A stretch of DNA of 64,000 nt, taken from NCBI GenBank assembly GCA_965261455.1, contig OZ253453.1:1054001-1118000 (forward strand). Direction: 5' to 3'. Origin of the DNA: DAOUKH01 sp965261455. GTDB taxonomy: Bacteria; Chloroflexota; Dehalococcoidia; SHYB01. Below the pieces are notes generated by a model. That model searched no databases and was not told the DNA's origin. It saw only the letters and a program-made list of their open reading frames with translations. The position numbers were made by a program, and so were the translations under genes. Each line of letters opens with the position of its first letter. Position 1 is the first letter of the stretch. This document shows, one piece after another, positions 24,159 through 32,804 of the stretch.

Positions 24159-25025
24159 ATGTATCCGGCACAGACGACGTACCATCGCGCGAGTTCGGTT
24201 TCCGAGGCGGTGGAGTTGCTCGCTAACAACGAGGGCGCCAAGGTGCTGGCGGGCGGACACAGTCTGATTCCGCTGATGAAGCTGCGGATCGCGGCGCCCA
24301 CCGTGCTGGTGGACATCGGTCGAATCGAGGCGTTGAAGGGCATTGCCGCCGGCGGCGACGGCCTGTCCATCGGGGCGCTGACGACGTACGCGGAGATCGC
24401 GTCGTCCGACTTGGTGAAGGAGCACGCGCCGCTGTTGGCAGAGGCGGCGGGAATGGTGGGAGACCCGGCGGTACGGAACCGGGGCACGATCGGGGGAAAC
24501 ATCTCCCACGGCGACCCGGCGTCCGACCCGCCCACCGCGCTGAAAGCGCTGGGCGCGACGTTCAACATAACCGGCCCTGGGGGCGAGCGGAGTATCGCGG
24601 CATCCGATTTCGCGACGGGGTTGCTCGAGAACGCGCTGGAGGAGCATGAGATTCTGACAAGCGTGTCGGTCCCTTCCGTGCCGTCGGGCTCAGGCTCGGC
24701 GTACGTCAAGTTCCCGCACCCGGCCTCACGCTACGCGGTGGTTGCGGCCGCGGTGATCGTGACGGTCGAGGGGGGAAGGTGCTCCTCGGCCAGCGTCGTC
24801 GTCGGGGGCGTCGAGGCGACGCCAACCAGAGCGTCGTCCGTCGAGCAGGCGCTGGTGGGGTCGGATTTGAGCGACGGAGCGCTGGACACAGCCGCGGCTT
24901 CGGTGGCAGGCGACCTCGGGGGCGATCCGATGAGCGACATCTTCGCCTCCGCCGAATACCGGAGGGCGATGGCGGAAGTGTACGTGCGCCGCGCTCTCGG
25001 AACCGCCGTGTCGCGGGCGGGCTAG
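24159..25025 (+). CDS. coxM: FAD-binding medium subunit, CoxM-like
   Basis: 288 residues beginning MYPAQTTYHRASSVSEAVEL. The FAD pyrophosphate-binding motif AKVLAGGHSLIPLMKLR (about 27-43) and the second motif VGDPAVRNRGTIGGNISHGD (about 104-123) are intact. The C-terminal CO_deh_flav domain ends with YRRAMAEVYVRRAL. Takes electrons from the 2Fe-2S subunit and passes them to a quinone or other acceptor. Begins two bases after coxL. Subunit length is normal. Confidence 0.9.
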   Translation: MYPAQTTYHRASSVSEAVELLANNEGAKVLAGGHSLIPLMKLRIAAPTVLVDIGRIEALKGIAAGGDGLSIGALTTYAEIASSDLVKEHAPLLAEAAGMVGDPAVRNRGTIGGNISHGDPASDPPTALKALGATFNITGPGGERSIAASDFATGLLENALEEHEILTSVSVPSVPSGSGSAYVKFPHPASRYAVVAAAVIVTVEGGRCSSASVVVGGVEATPTRASSVEQALVGSDLSDGALDTAAASVAGDLGGDPMSDIFASAEYRRAMAEVYVRRALGTAVSRAG

Positions 25026-25076
25026 GGCTTCACGCTCTACCTATTCGGGAGCGGCGCGGGACGGACGGAGGAAACC

Positions 25077-26012
25077 TTGGAGCATACTCCCGCCGCTTCC
25101 ATGCCGGCGTCGGTTGACGCCTTGCAAGCGACCCTTCAGAAGGAGTTGTACGTCGCCGACCACGGTCTGGCGATGTCTATTTACCTGGCGCTGCGGTTGC
25201 GGCGGCCGCTGTTCCTCGAAGGAGAGGCAGGCGTTGGGAAGACGGAGGTCGCGAGGGCGCTGGCGTCCGCGCTGGGGGCGCGTCTGATCCGGCTGCAATG
25301 CTACGAGGGGCTGGACGTAACCCAGGCGGTCTATGAGTGGAACTACTCCCGCCAACTCTTGCACATCAGGCTGCTCGAGGCGGCGGGCGGCGTTGACCGG
25401 GAAGATGCTGAGCGGGAGTTGTTCAGCGAGGAGTTCCTGATCAAGCGTCCTCTCATGCAGGCGCTGGAGAGCGCGGGTCCGACGGTGCTCCTGATAGACG
25501 AGCTCGACCGCGCCGACGAAGAGTTCGAAGGCTATCTCTTGGAGATGCTGTCCGACTTTCAGATCACGATTCCGGAGATTGGGACCTACACGGCGGACGA
25601 GCCGCCGGTCGTGGTCATCACATCAAACCGCACACGCGAAATCCACGACGCTCTGAAGCGGCGCTGTCTGTACTACTGGATTGACTACCCGGACCTCCAA
25701 AAAGAGATGCAGATCGTGCGGAGCAAGGTCCCTGGGGCGGCGCAGAAGCTGGCGGAGCAGGTCACCGCCTTCGTTCAGGAGCTGCGGGGAACCGAGCTGT
25801 ACAAGGTCCCGGGCGTTGCGGAGACGCTCGACTGGACGGCGGCGCTCGTCAGTCTGAACGAGCGCGAGCTCAGTCCGTCGGTGATCGACGACACGCTCGG
25901 CGTCATGCTCAAGTACCGGGAGGACGTGCAGGCGGTGCGCGGAGAGCAGACCCGTGCGCTGCTGAACCGGGCGCTGAATCGCGGGACGCGGCGCGGGGGC
26001 CGGCGTGGCTAG
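25077..26012 (+). CDS. coxD: MoxR-type AAA+ ATPase, CoxD-like
   Basis: 311 residues from TTG 25077, chosen because GGAGGAAA lies just upstream (25067-25074); the first ATG (25101) is less well spaced. Walker A GEAGVGKTEVA at about 46-56, Walker B TVLLIDELDRAD at about 138-149, sensor I in VVVITSNRTREI, arginine finger region RRCLYYWIDYPD. The MoxR/CoxD group inserts the sulfur and metal ligands of molybdenum hydroxylases together with a VWA partner, which is the next gene here, with an eight-base overlap. Confidence 0.85.
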   Translation: MEHTPAASMPASVDALQATLQKELYVADHGLAMSIYLALRLRRPLFLEGEAGVGKTEVARALASALGARLIRLQCYEGLDVTQAVYEWNYSRQLLHIRLLEAAGGVDREDAERELFSEEFLIKRPLMQALESAGPTVLLIDELDRADEEFEGYLLEMLSDFQITIPEIGTYTADEPPVVVITSNRTREIHDALKRRCLYYWIDYPDLQKEMQIVRSKVPGAAQKLAEQVTAFVQELRGTELYKVPGVAETLDWTAALVSLNERELSPSVIDDTLGVMLKYREDVQAVRGEQTRALLNRALNRGTRRGGRRG

Positions 26013-27318
26013 TGGAGAAGCCGGCCACCTACTCCACAACCTCCTGATCTTCGGCCGCCTACTGAGGCGTCTCGGCCTCGACGTTCACGCGGGGCGGATG
26101 CTGGACGCGGTCCGCGTGCTGGAGGACATCGGCGTGTCACGCCGGGCCGACGTGCGATCGGCCCTGCGGACGCTGCTGGTGCACCGGCGGGACGACCTGC
26201 CCGTGTTTGACGAGGCGTTCGACGTGTTCTGGCGCCAGCGGAAAGACCGGATGACGTCGCTCGACCTACGTTCGATGGGCGAGCAGCGCCGGTACCGGAG
26301 GGTGGAGGCCGGGCCGCCTCCGCCGGGGCAGTCGGCGGACGGCGCCGCCGCCGAGCCCACGGATTCCGACGAGGGGTACGACCGGATCGACCTAACGCGG
26401 ACGTTCAGCGTGCGAGAGGTACTGCGGGAGAAGGACTTCGCGGAGTTCACCGCGGAGGAGATGTCGCAGGCTAGACGGTTCATGGCTTCTTTGGACTGGA
26501 ATCCCGGCGTGCGGCGCACGCGGCGCAAGGAACGGGGCAATGGGCCGGGGCTGGACGTGCGGAGGACGCTGCGGGAGAACGCGCAGTTCGGAGGCGAGCT
26601 CTTGCGTCTGAAGCGCCGGCGGCGGAAGGAGAAACCGCGCAGGCTGGTGGTTATCTGCGACGTGAGCGGCTCGATGGAGCGTTACACGCGGATGTTGCTC
26701 CACTTCATCCACAGCCTCTACGGAGGGTTGGGGAACCAAGTCGAGGCGTTCTTGTTCGCTACGCGGCTCACCAGAGTGACGAAGCAACTGAGGCGGCGGG
26801 ACGTCGACCAAGCCGTGGGAGAGGTCGCCAAGGCGGTCCCTGACTGGTCGGGGGGGACGCGCATCGGGGCGGCGCTCAAGGAATTCAACTTCAGGTGGGC
26901 GCGGAGGACGTTGGGCTGGGGGGCGATCGTGCTCATCGTGTCGGACGGCTGGGACCGGGGCGAGCCGGAAGCGCTGAGCGCCGAGATGGCGCGCCTGCAA
27001 CGGAGTTGCCGACGCTTGATCTGGCTTAATCCGCTGGCGGGCAATGAAGACTATGAACCGCTGACCCAGGGGATGCGCGCCGCGGCTCCGTATATTGACG
27101 ATCTGCTGCCGGTGCACAATCTGGCGGCGTTGCTGGACCTGGCGCGCCACTTGAACGGCCTGGCGACAAGTTGGCCGGTGCGGAAGCAATCTCCCCCGCC
27201 GGCGACGGAGACAGTGGAGGCCGTGGCGGCCACGGCCCAGCGGTCGTGGCACACGGAAGCGAATCCGTCGTTCCGCCATCCGATGTGGGGGCGCGGCGCA
27301 CGGGAACCTGGGACGTAG
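26005..27318 (+). CDS. coxE: VWA-domain protein, CoxE-like
   Basis: 437 residues from GTG 26005, overlapping coxD by eight bases. The N-terminal helical region is followed by a VWA_CoxE domain: RRLVVICDVSGSMERYTRML contains the MIDAS DVSGS near residues 218-222, with GGTRIGAAL and IVLIVSDGWDRGEP as later metal-site strands. A Pro/Glu-rich tail of about 60 residues ends the protein. CoxE acts with CoxD in maturation of the large subunit. It is the last gene of the coxS-L-M-D-E operon. A CoxF-type or MocA-like cofactor gene is not present nearby. Confidence 0.85.
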   Translation: MASGEAGHLLHNLLIFGRLLRRLGLDVHAGRMLDAVRVLEDIGVSRRADVRSALRTLLVHRRDDLPVFDEAFDVFWRQRKDRMTSLDLRSMGEQRRYRRVEAGPPPPGQSADGAAAEPTDSDEGYDRIDLTRTFSVREVLREKDFAEFTAEEMSQARRFMASLDWNPGVRRTRRKERGNGPGLDVRRTLRENAQFGGELLRLKRRRRKEKPRRLVVICDVSGSMERYTRMLLHFIHSLYGGLGNQVEAFLFATRLTRVTKQLRRRDVDQAVGEVAKAVPDWSGGTRIGAALKEFNFRWARRTLGWGAIVLIVSDGWDRGEPEALSAEMARLQRSCRRLIWLNPLAGNEDYEPLTQGMRAAAPYIDDLLPVHNLAALLDLARHLNGLATSWPVRKQSPPPATETVEAVAATAQRSWHTEANPSFRHPMWGRGAREPGT

Positions 27319-27421
27319 GCGGCACACGAAGGCGGGTAGAATTCTTCGTTACCAGCAACTGCAGCGGCGGCGGTGATACAGTGGGCGGGGTGCCAGCGGT
27401 CAGGAAACGGGGGACGTGAAT

Positions 27422-28159
27422 ATGGCGAAGTCTGTTGTTGCCGTCGCGATGCTTGTCCTCCTTGCCGCAGTGTCGGTGTCGTGCGGCGGGTCCGACACTG
27501 TCCGGATGGGGACAGAGGGGGCCTATCCGCCTTTCAACTTCATCAACGAGGCCGGCGAGATCGACGGGTTGGAACGGGAGCTGGGGGACGAATTGTGCCG
27601 TCGCGCCGATCTGGAGTGCGAGTGGGTGACCAACGAGTGGGACAGCATGATTCCCAATCTGTTGGGCGGGGAGTATGACACGATCCTCGCCGGCATGAGC
27701 ATCACGGGTGAGCGGGACGAGGTGATCGATTTCACGCAGCCGTACGTTCCGCCAATTGCGTCAGTCTATATTGCTCTGGCCGGGGCCGGTGACGGAGCGG
27801 TTAACGGTCGGGTAGCGGCCCAAACGGCCACGGTACAGGCCGATTTTCTGGCCGATTCCGGCGCGACGCTGGTCGAGTTCGCGCTGGCGCCGGAGGTCGT
27901 CGAGGCCGTCGTCAGCGGCGAGGCGGACGCGGCGTTGGTCGACCGGGGCTTCGCCGTAGAGAGCATCGCGGACAGCGGGGGAAGGCTGACACTCGTCGGT
28001 CCGGCGATCCCGTTGGACGCCGGTATCGGCGTCGGCGTCCGAGAGGACGACACCGACCTGAAGGACAAGCTGAACCGCGCCATCGATGCGATGAAGGCGG
28101 ACGGCTCGTTGAACGCGCTTATCAAGGAGTGGCTGGGGTCAGACGCGGACGTCTTCTAA
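27422..28159 (+). CDS. Amino-acid ABC transporter substrate-binding lipoprotein (family 3)
   Basis: 245 residues. ATG 27422 has GGGGGA (27409-27414) seven bases upstream; the GTG six bases earlier is too close to it. Signal peptide with lipobox ending VSVSC. Then the SBP_bac_3 pattern: VRMGTEGAYPPFNFIN, AGEIDGLERELGDEL, WDSMIPNLLGGEYDTILAGM, SITGERDEVIDFTQPY. It is shorter than average through the hinge but complete at the C-terminus. It would bind a polar amino acid outside the membrane. No permease or ATPase is adjacent. A perfect hairpin follows the stop. Confidence 0.9.
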   Translation: MAKSVVAVAMLVLLAAVSVSCGGSDTVRMGTEGAYPPFNFINEAGEIDGLERELGDELCRRADLECEWVTNEWDSMIPNLLGGEYDTILAGMSITGERDEVIDFTQPYVPPIASVYIALAGAGDGAVNGRVAAQTATVQADFLADSGATLVEFALAPEVVEAVVSGEADAALVDRGFAVESIADSGGRLTLVGPAIPLDAGIGVGVREDDTDLKDKLNRAIDAMKADGSLNALIKEWLGSDADVF

Positions 28160-28163
28160 GGCG

Positions 28164-28184
28164 CTCTCCGCCGATGGCGGAGAG
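28164..28184 (+). terminator. Hairpin after the amino-acid binding protein gene
   Basis: CTCTCCGCC-GAT-GGCGGAGAG, a 9-bp perfect stem with a three-base loop, four bases after the stop. Followed by GTTAGGG rather than a U-run. The same GGAGA(G/C)GTT(T)AGGGTG tail recurs near 28481 and 28511, so it may be a repeat unit instead. Confidence 0.35.
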
Positions 28185-28708
28185 GTTAGGGTGGATGCCC
28201 CCGGCCCGGCCCTCTCTCAATCTCCCCCAAAGGGGGAGAGGTTTGTGGTGCCCCCCTACGAAGACCTTTGCGTAACTCGGCGGGCGGGCTTCAGCAAGGT
28301 GGCGCGGCCCCCGCCTCCCCCCGCCCTCACCCCAACCCTTTCCCAGCAGAGACCTTTGCGTAAACCCTCGTCGCGAAGGGAGCGGGCGCCCACGAGGGGC
28401 GCCCCTACGGGAAGGGATAGATTCCCGCGTGCGCGGGAATGACGGGTATGGGCGGGTTTTGCAGAGGTCTCCAAAGGGGGGGAGAGGTTTAGGGTGCTCT
28501 CCGCCGAGGTGGAGACGTTAGGGTGGACTCCGCCCACCAATTCACGTGCTTTTTGATACTGAGTATTGACGGTGTGCACGGCGGCTCGTACTGTGTGGCC
28601 CACGCGGGGAAGACAGTCCACACCGCCGACACCGGCGGCTGAGGATGAAGAACCGCCCAACGAGAACTCTGTAGACGAGGCCGCGCTATACCGCCTGGGG
28701 AGCTACGA
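28185..28708. repeat. Repeat-rich intergenic region with MITE-like element
   Basis: No gene is seen. It holds short repeats: TCTCCCCC-AAA-GGGGGAGA, AGACCTTTGCGTAA at 28262-28275 and 28351-28363, and three copies of a GGAGAGGTT-AGGGTG phrase. A candidate unit spans 28349-28471: its ends GAGACCTTTGCGTAAACC and GGTTTTGCAGAGGTCTC are imperfect inverted repeats. It contains the palindromes AGGGGCGCCCCT and ATTCCCGCG-TG-CGCGGGAAT. TATACC at 28687-28692 may be the -10 for the next gene. It looks like a small non-autonomous element or a REP-like family. Confidence 0.45.
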
Positions 28709-31225
28709 ATGCCTACCACAACGTCCGACTTACTCGCTCGACTTGGTATCCGCATGCTGGTGGTAGCGTGCGCGGCCATTGCCGTGATCGCCGCCGCGCT
28801 AGCCCTGGGGGGACTCGGCGCGGCGTCGGCGCAGGAGTCATCCTGCGAAGTTACCGATCTGGGGACGCTGAGCTCCGATGCGGACGGCGTGCTGGAGGCA
28901 AGCGGACGCTGGACGACGAAAGACTGCGACTCGCGCTTCCGTGCGGGCAGCGACGCCCACACCTATCGTTTTCAAATCACCCAGGGTGGCCGGGTCAGGA
29001 TTGACCTGACGTCCGCCGAAGGTGACTCCTACCTCTACCTGCTGGCTGAAGACGGCAGCCGTATCACCGACAACGATGACGGCGCCGCCAACCTTGATGC
29101 ACGTGTCGAACGCGACCTTGCGCCGGGTGTCTACCTCGCTGAGGCCACAACGGTCGGCGGGCGCAAGCGCGGCCCGGCGGACTTCACGCTTTCCGTTAGC
29201 CGTGTCATGGGTTGCGAGCCGGTACATCTTGGTGCGCTTGAACCTGGCGCCAACCTGACCGCATCCGGCTCCTGGACGCTCGACACCTGCGGCTCACGCT
29301 TCGTCGTGGAACACCCCGCCCACAGCTATTCCTTCAACCTGCCACAAGGCGGCCGCGTGCTCATTGACCTGATATCTGAAGATGGCGATCCCGTCCTCTC
29401 CGTGGTGTCGCCCTCCATCGGTGTGATCGCCGCCAACGACGACGGTGGCGGGGGTCGCAACTCGCGCGTCGAGCAATACCTTTCGGCAGGCACCTACCTG
29501 ATCGAGGCGACGACCTATTTGGAACGTGACCTCCAACCCTTGATGGCCGACTTCACCCTCGTGATCCACCTGGTTGACGAGGTGGCGGAGCAGCGCAGCT
29601 TCCAACTCAAGGTTGAGGCGTCCCACACGCCCGACCGGGTGGTCGCGGGCGAGCCCTTCCCCGTCCACTACCGCATCGGCAACCTCGGCGGCGGCGATCT
29701 GGCCAGCACCGACGGCAGGGTCATTGTGTATCTGGTAGCGCCCAGTGTGTTCGAGCGGAAGGACGCGATCATCACGTCGGCAGGGGATTGGGAGGCCGGA
29801 GTCTCCTACCACTCCGGCGAACAGGCCGCGAGTACGGCAAGCATCGAGATTGGCGATGTGACGCCGTTCGAGGTCACGCTCGGGAGACCGGGGCCCTCAT
29901 GGGTGTTTGTCGCGATCATCGCGTTCGACCAATTCGGAGAAGAAATTGCGTTCCACGGGCTCTGGCGGAACTTGATGATACTCAGCAGTGCGGCGTTCGA
30001 CGCGGTTACCGTGAAGGTCGACGATGCAGACTACGTCGTCTCAGCGGAGGCCGACGAGCATGGGTGGGTTACCGTCTCCGTCAGCTCCGCCGCCGACCCG
30101 GACGCGGACGTCGACGACGCGGTGCGGGCGAAGGCGATCTACGCGGCCGGCGTGCGCACACAGGTGCTGGACGGCGTCTTCGAGCGGCCGGCGACCGCCG
30201 CGCTATCTACGACGGCCGAGCCAGAAACGGTCAACGTGGCGAACCCATCGTCGAGCACCCTGCTGAAGGCGTTCGCGAGTCAGTACGCCGTCGGCGCGTC
30301 GGGGCTGGCCGAGTCACTGGCCGCAGGAGAGACGGTCAGTCCAGTCGCGGTCGAAGATATGATGCTCAGCACAGCCCAGACGGGGTCCGCCCGGTATGCG
30401 TCCCTGGCCGCCTCCTGGAAGGCTCTCCAAGAGCGGATTGAAGGCGGCGAGGCGCTATCGTTCGAGGACGCATTCGCTCTCCAGTCCCAACTCGCCTATG
30501 CCGAACGGATCATCGCGACGGCAGTGACGGCCGGCAAAATCGTCGAGGCGGCCCGCGATGCCAGCATGGGCTGGCAAGACTCCGAGGTCCAGGCGATGGT
30601 CTCCGACCTCAGAGCGCAGGCCTCCTGCGGCGATGGAGCGGCGGTGCTGCGCGGCGCCCTCGACGCCGCCGGCGTGGCGGATACTGACGGGCTGCTCGCC
30701 CTCGACGCCGAGCTGCGCGCGGTCGTGCCCTTCTACGGTCCGGTGAACGATGCCGCGCTCTGCACGGCGGCGGGTGTCGACGCGGCGAACTCCCGGTTCC
30801 TGGAGCTCTTGTCGATCGCGGGCAGCGCCGAGATGCGCCGGTTGTTGGCCCCAGAGGCGCCCGTGGTGGAGCCGCCGCCGCTGCGGCTCCGTATCATCGC
30901 CATGCGGACCGTTGACGCCCGGATCGAACTGGGGGTGGAGCTCGCCGGTGGCGAGCAAGTCCTGCCGCCCATGCGTTTCGTGCCGCCCGACGCCGCCGTC
31001 GATGAGTGGGTGGTGAGCGGCGACGTCGAGGTGGACGGGAACTCCATCGGGCAGATTCGTGCGAGGCGTGTGGCCGATGGCCGCATCGAACTGGGCTTTG
31101 TGACCGCCGACGGCGAGGAGATCGCGCCCGACATCCGCTATCTCCCCGCTGGCCCCGACCTCCCAGCTCGCGTCTGGCTCCGCAGCGGGGAAATCGAGCT
31201 ACCGCGAACGGCGGCGTCAGAGTGA
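28709..31225 (+). CDS. Secreted or anchored protein with two PPC-type domains
   Basis: 838 residues. An N-terminal hydrophobic helix (about 15-43, with AAALALGGLGAASAQ) is a signal peptide or anchor. Two pre-peptidase C-terminal (PPC) type beta-sandwiches follow at about 47-160 and 170-290. Each opens with a Cys-containing strand and contains HTYRFQITQGGRVRIDLTS or its counterpart HSYSFNLPQGGRVLIDLIS, plus D-rich turns like ITDNDDGAANLDARV. A third sandwich (about 298-420) resembles a CARDB/adhesion domain. The middle is helical. The C-terminal 110 residues have two repeats of a RIELG-V-ADGE-I-P-RY-P motif. No protease catalytic site is seen, so it is probably a cell-surface binding protein. 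Preceded by the repeat-rich region. Confidence 0.65.
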   Translation: MPTTTSDLLARLGIRMLVVACAAIAVIAAALALGGLGAASAQESSCEVTDLGTLSSDADGVLEASGRWTTKDCDSRFRAGSDAHTYRFQITQGGRVRIDLTSAEGDSYLYLLAEDGSRITDNDDGAANLDARVERDLAPGVYLAEATTVGGRKRGPADFTLSVSRVMGCEPVHLGALEPGANLTASGSWTLDTCGSRFVVEHPAHSYSFNLPQGGRVLIDLISEDGDPVLSVVSPSIGVIAANDDGGGGRNSRVEQYLSAGTYLIEATTYLERDLQPLMADFTLVIHLVDEVAEQRSFQLKVEASHTPDRVVAGEPFPVHYRIGNLGGGDLASTDGRVIVYLVAPSVFERKDAIITSAGDWEAGVSYHSGEQAASTASIEIGDVTPFEVTLGRPGPSWVFVAIIAFDQFGEEIAFHGLWRNLMILSSAAFDAVTVKVDDADYVVSAEADEHGWVTVSVSSAADPDADVDDAVRAKAIYAAGVRTQVLDGVFERPATAALSTTAEPETVNVANPSSSTLLKAFASQYAVGASGLAESLAAGETVSPVAVEDMMLSTAQTGSARYASLAASWKALQERIEGGEALSFEDAFALQSQLAYAERIIATAVTAGKIVEAARDASMGWQDSEVQAMVSDLRAQASCGDGAAVLRGALDAAGVADTDGLLALDAELRAVVPFYGPVNDAALCTAAGVDAANSRFLELLSIAGSAEMRRLLAPEAPVVEPPPLRLRIIAMRTVDARIELGVELAGGEQVLPPMRFVPPDAAVDEWVVSGDVEVDGNSIGQIRARRVADGRIELGFVTADGEEIAPDIRYLPAGPDLPARVWLRSGEIELPRTAASE

Positions 31226-31251
31226 GGAGCGGTCAATTGAGATGGCCAAGA

Positions 31252-31267
31252 GTCATGCCGGCATGAC
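31252..31267. promoter_or_regulatory. Perfect 16-bp palindrome
   Basis: GTCATGCCGGCATGAC lies 26 bases after the PPC protein stop and 14 before the permease remnant. A fully symmetrical 16-mer of this kind is operator-like; no regulator gene is adjacent. It could also be a short hairpin. Confidence 0.3.
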
Positions 31268-31280
31268 CGAGGTGTGACCG

Positions 31281-31669
31281 TTGGCCTCGGCGCAGGCAAA
31301 CGAGAACATCCGCTACGAGCCGGACGAGCGTCCTTCGTCGGCCGTGGCCATTGGCGCGGGGATTCAGGCTGCCCTAATCATTGTCGCGCCGGTGGTCGTC
31401 ACGATCGTCATCGTGATGCGGATTGCCGAGCAGTCCGAGAGCTACATCACGTGGGCCATCTTTGCGGCGCTGCTCGTCAGCGGCGCCACCACCATTCTCC
31501 AGGCCTCCAAGATCGGGCGGAACGCCTGGCGTACCTGAGCGAACTGCCTCCCGTTCCGGACGAGCGCGAGGTGTCGTTCCGCCTGCTACGGCACTACGCC
31601 TCTTCCGTACGCCATCAGAAATACCACGGCGTAGACATCGTGACGGTGAGCGTCGAGAGCACGCGTTAG
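31281..31669 (+). pseudogene. NCS2 (uracil/xanthine) permease collapsed by internal deletion
   Basis: From TTG 31281, 75 residues match the start of NCS2 nucleobase permeases: a short polar head with RYEPDERPSSAVAIGAG, a first helix IQAALIIVAPVVVTIVIVM, then WAIFAALLVSGATTILQASK. After the KIGR of the family motif the frame breaks and hits TGA at 31536-31538. In another frame, beginning about 31515, a clearly coding tail of about 50 residues follows (LAYLSELPPVPDEREVSFRL, ending at TAG 31667-31669). NCS2 proteins are around 450-600 residues, so about 400 residues between the ends are gone. I infer one gene joined by a deletion; the identity of the tail is less certain than that of the head. 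Confidence 0.5.
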
Positions 31670-31696
31670 GCGGTCGTCTATCGGCTTTGCGCCCGC

Positions 31697-31702
31697 TATA
31701 CT
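31697..31702 (+). promoter_or_regulatory. -10 element GCTATACT
   Basis: TATACT preceded by GC, 159 bases before ATG 31861. A 10-codon frame (ATG 31714, MPNGKRVRPA) begins 11 bases after it. Likely the promoter of the membrane protein gene; no -35 seen. Confidence 0.35.
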
Positions 31703-31860
31703 CCGCTGAGACGATGCCGAACGGCAAGCGCGTCCGCCCCGCGTGACGCCGCGCATCAACCGGTCCGCGGGGGGCTGATCGCTCACTGGCGCGTCCACTT
31801 TCACTGCCGGCGGAATAGCCGCGTCCAAGTCCACGTGTTCCACCACGAAAGGCGGGGTCT

Positions 31861-32643
31861 ATGGAAATGAACGACATCTTCCCCAAGGGGTTAGATATCG
31901 AGGTTGCCCTCGATCTCCTGAGGCCTCTGGCGGTCTACCTCGTGGGCATGGCCATCTACGCCGTCTTTATCTTCAAGTTCTATCGGTTCCTCGCTACCCG
32001 CGACATGTTCGAGTTGGACTTTTCCAAGTATGAGGCGTCGCGGTTCAAATTCGTGCGGACCGTCTTGCACTTCGTCTTCTACGTCTTGCGGTACCTCATT
32101 CTCTTTCCGGTCTTCGCGTTCTTCTGGTTCGCGGTCCTCACCATCATCCTGGCCTTCCTTTCGAAAGAGCAGGTATTCACGGACGTGCTGCTGGTGGCCC
32201 TGGCCACCGTCGGCGCGATCCGCATCACCTCCTATTACAGCGAAGACCTCTCACGGGACTTGGCCAAGATTCTGCCGTTCGCCGTCTTGGCCATCTTTCT
32301 CATTGACGTTTCGTTCTTCGAAATCGGCGAATCGCTGGACATCCTGAAGCAGGCCAACGACAACCGAGAGACCATCCTCTACTACCTGCTCTTCCTCATC
32401 GCCGTGGAGTTTGCGTTGCGTGTCGTCATGGCGGTCGTCACCGTCGTTGCCGCGGCTAGAAGCAGCGTAATGCAGGAACCCGCCCCTGCCGAAGAGGTGG
32501 AGCCGCCGCCGCCGGAGGAGACGGAAGAGTCGACATGGCAGGAAGAGGCGCCGGAAGAAGAGGCGCCGCAGGACGACGACGCCACATGGAGCGACGCGAC
32601 TGAGGACGCCCCTGACGAACGAGCGCCGAACAATGACGCATGA
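31861..32643 (+). CDS. Polytopic membrane protein with acidic C-terminal tail
   Basis: 260 residues. Hydrophobic segments at about 20-45, 66-100 (a long one, probably two helices: FVFYVLRYLILFPVFAFFWF), 105-122, 135-152 and 173-200. The last 60 residues are a Pro/Glu/Asp-rich tail without structure (PPPPEETEESTWQEEAPEEE). The N-terminus precedes the first helix by only 19 residues, without a cleavage site. GGCGGGGTCT precedes ATG 31861. No family is recognised; it could be a channel-like or scaffold protein. In another frame at 32634-32772, MTHDAPAAD is followed by TAA and then a coding-like text (HEQFDTWLVELAKWKEEPGA), perhaps a decayed small gene. Confidence 0.55.
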   Translation: MEMNDIFPKGLDIEVALDLLRPLAVYLVGMAIYAVFIFKFYRFLATRDMFELDFSKYEASRFKFVRTVLHFVFYVLRYLILFPVFAFFWFAVLTIILAFLSKEQVFTDVLLVALATVGAIRITSYYSEDLSRDLAKILPFAVLAIFLIDVSFFEIGESLDILKQANDNRETILYYLLFLIAVEFALRVVMAVVTVVAAARSSVMQEPAPAEEVEPPPPEETEESTWQEEAPEEEAPQDDDATWSDATEDAPDERAPNNDA

Positions 32644-32804
32644 CGCTCCGGCAGCCGATTAAGCGACGCACGAGCAGTTCGACACGTGGCTCGTCGAGCT
32701 CGCCAAGTGGAAGGAAGAGCCCGGGGCCGGCGGAGCCCTCGCCTTTGGCGAGGCGGCCGCCGTCAAGCCGTAGCGCGCCGACTCGGGCGCGCTACCGGAC
32801 CGGC

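Noticed and set aside
31423..31886. Alternative frames over the permease remnant as independent genes
   Set aside because: They have no start signal and an Arg/Ser/Pro-biased composition; the NCS2-like frame explains the conserved text.
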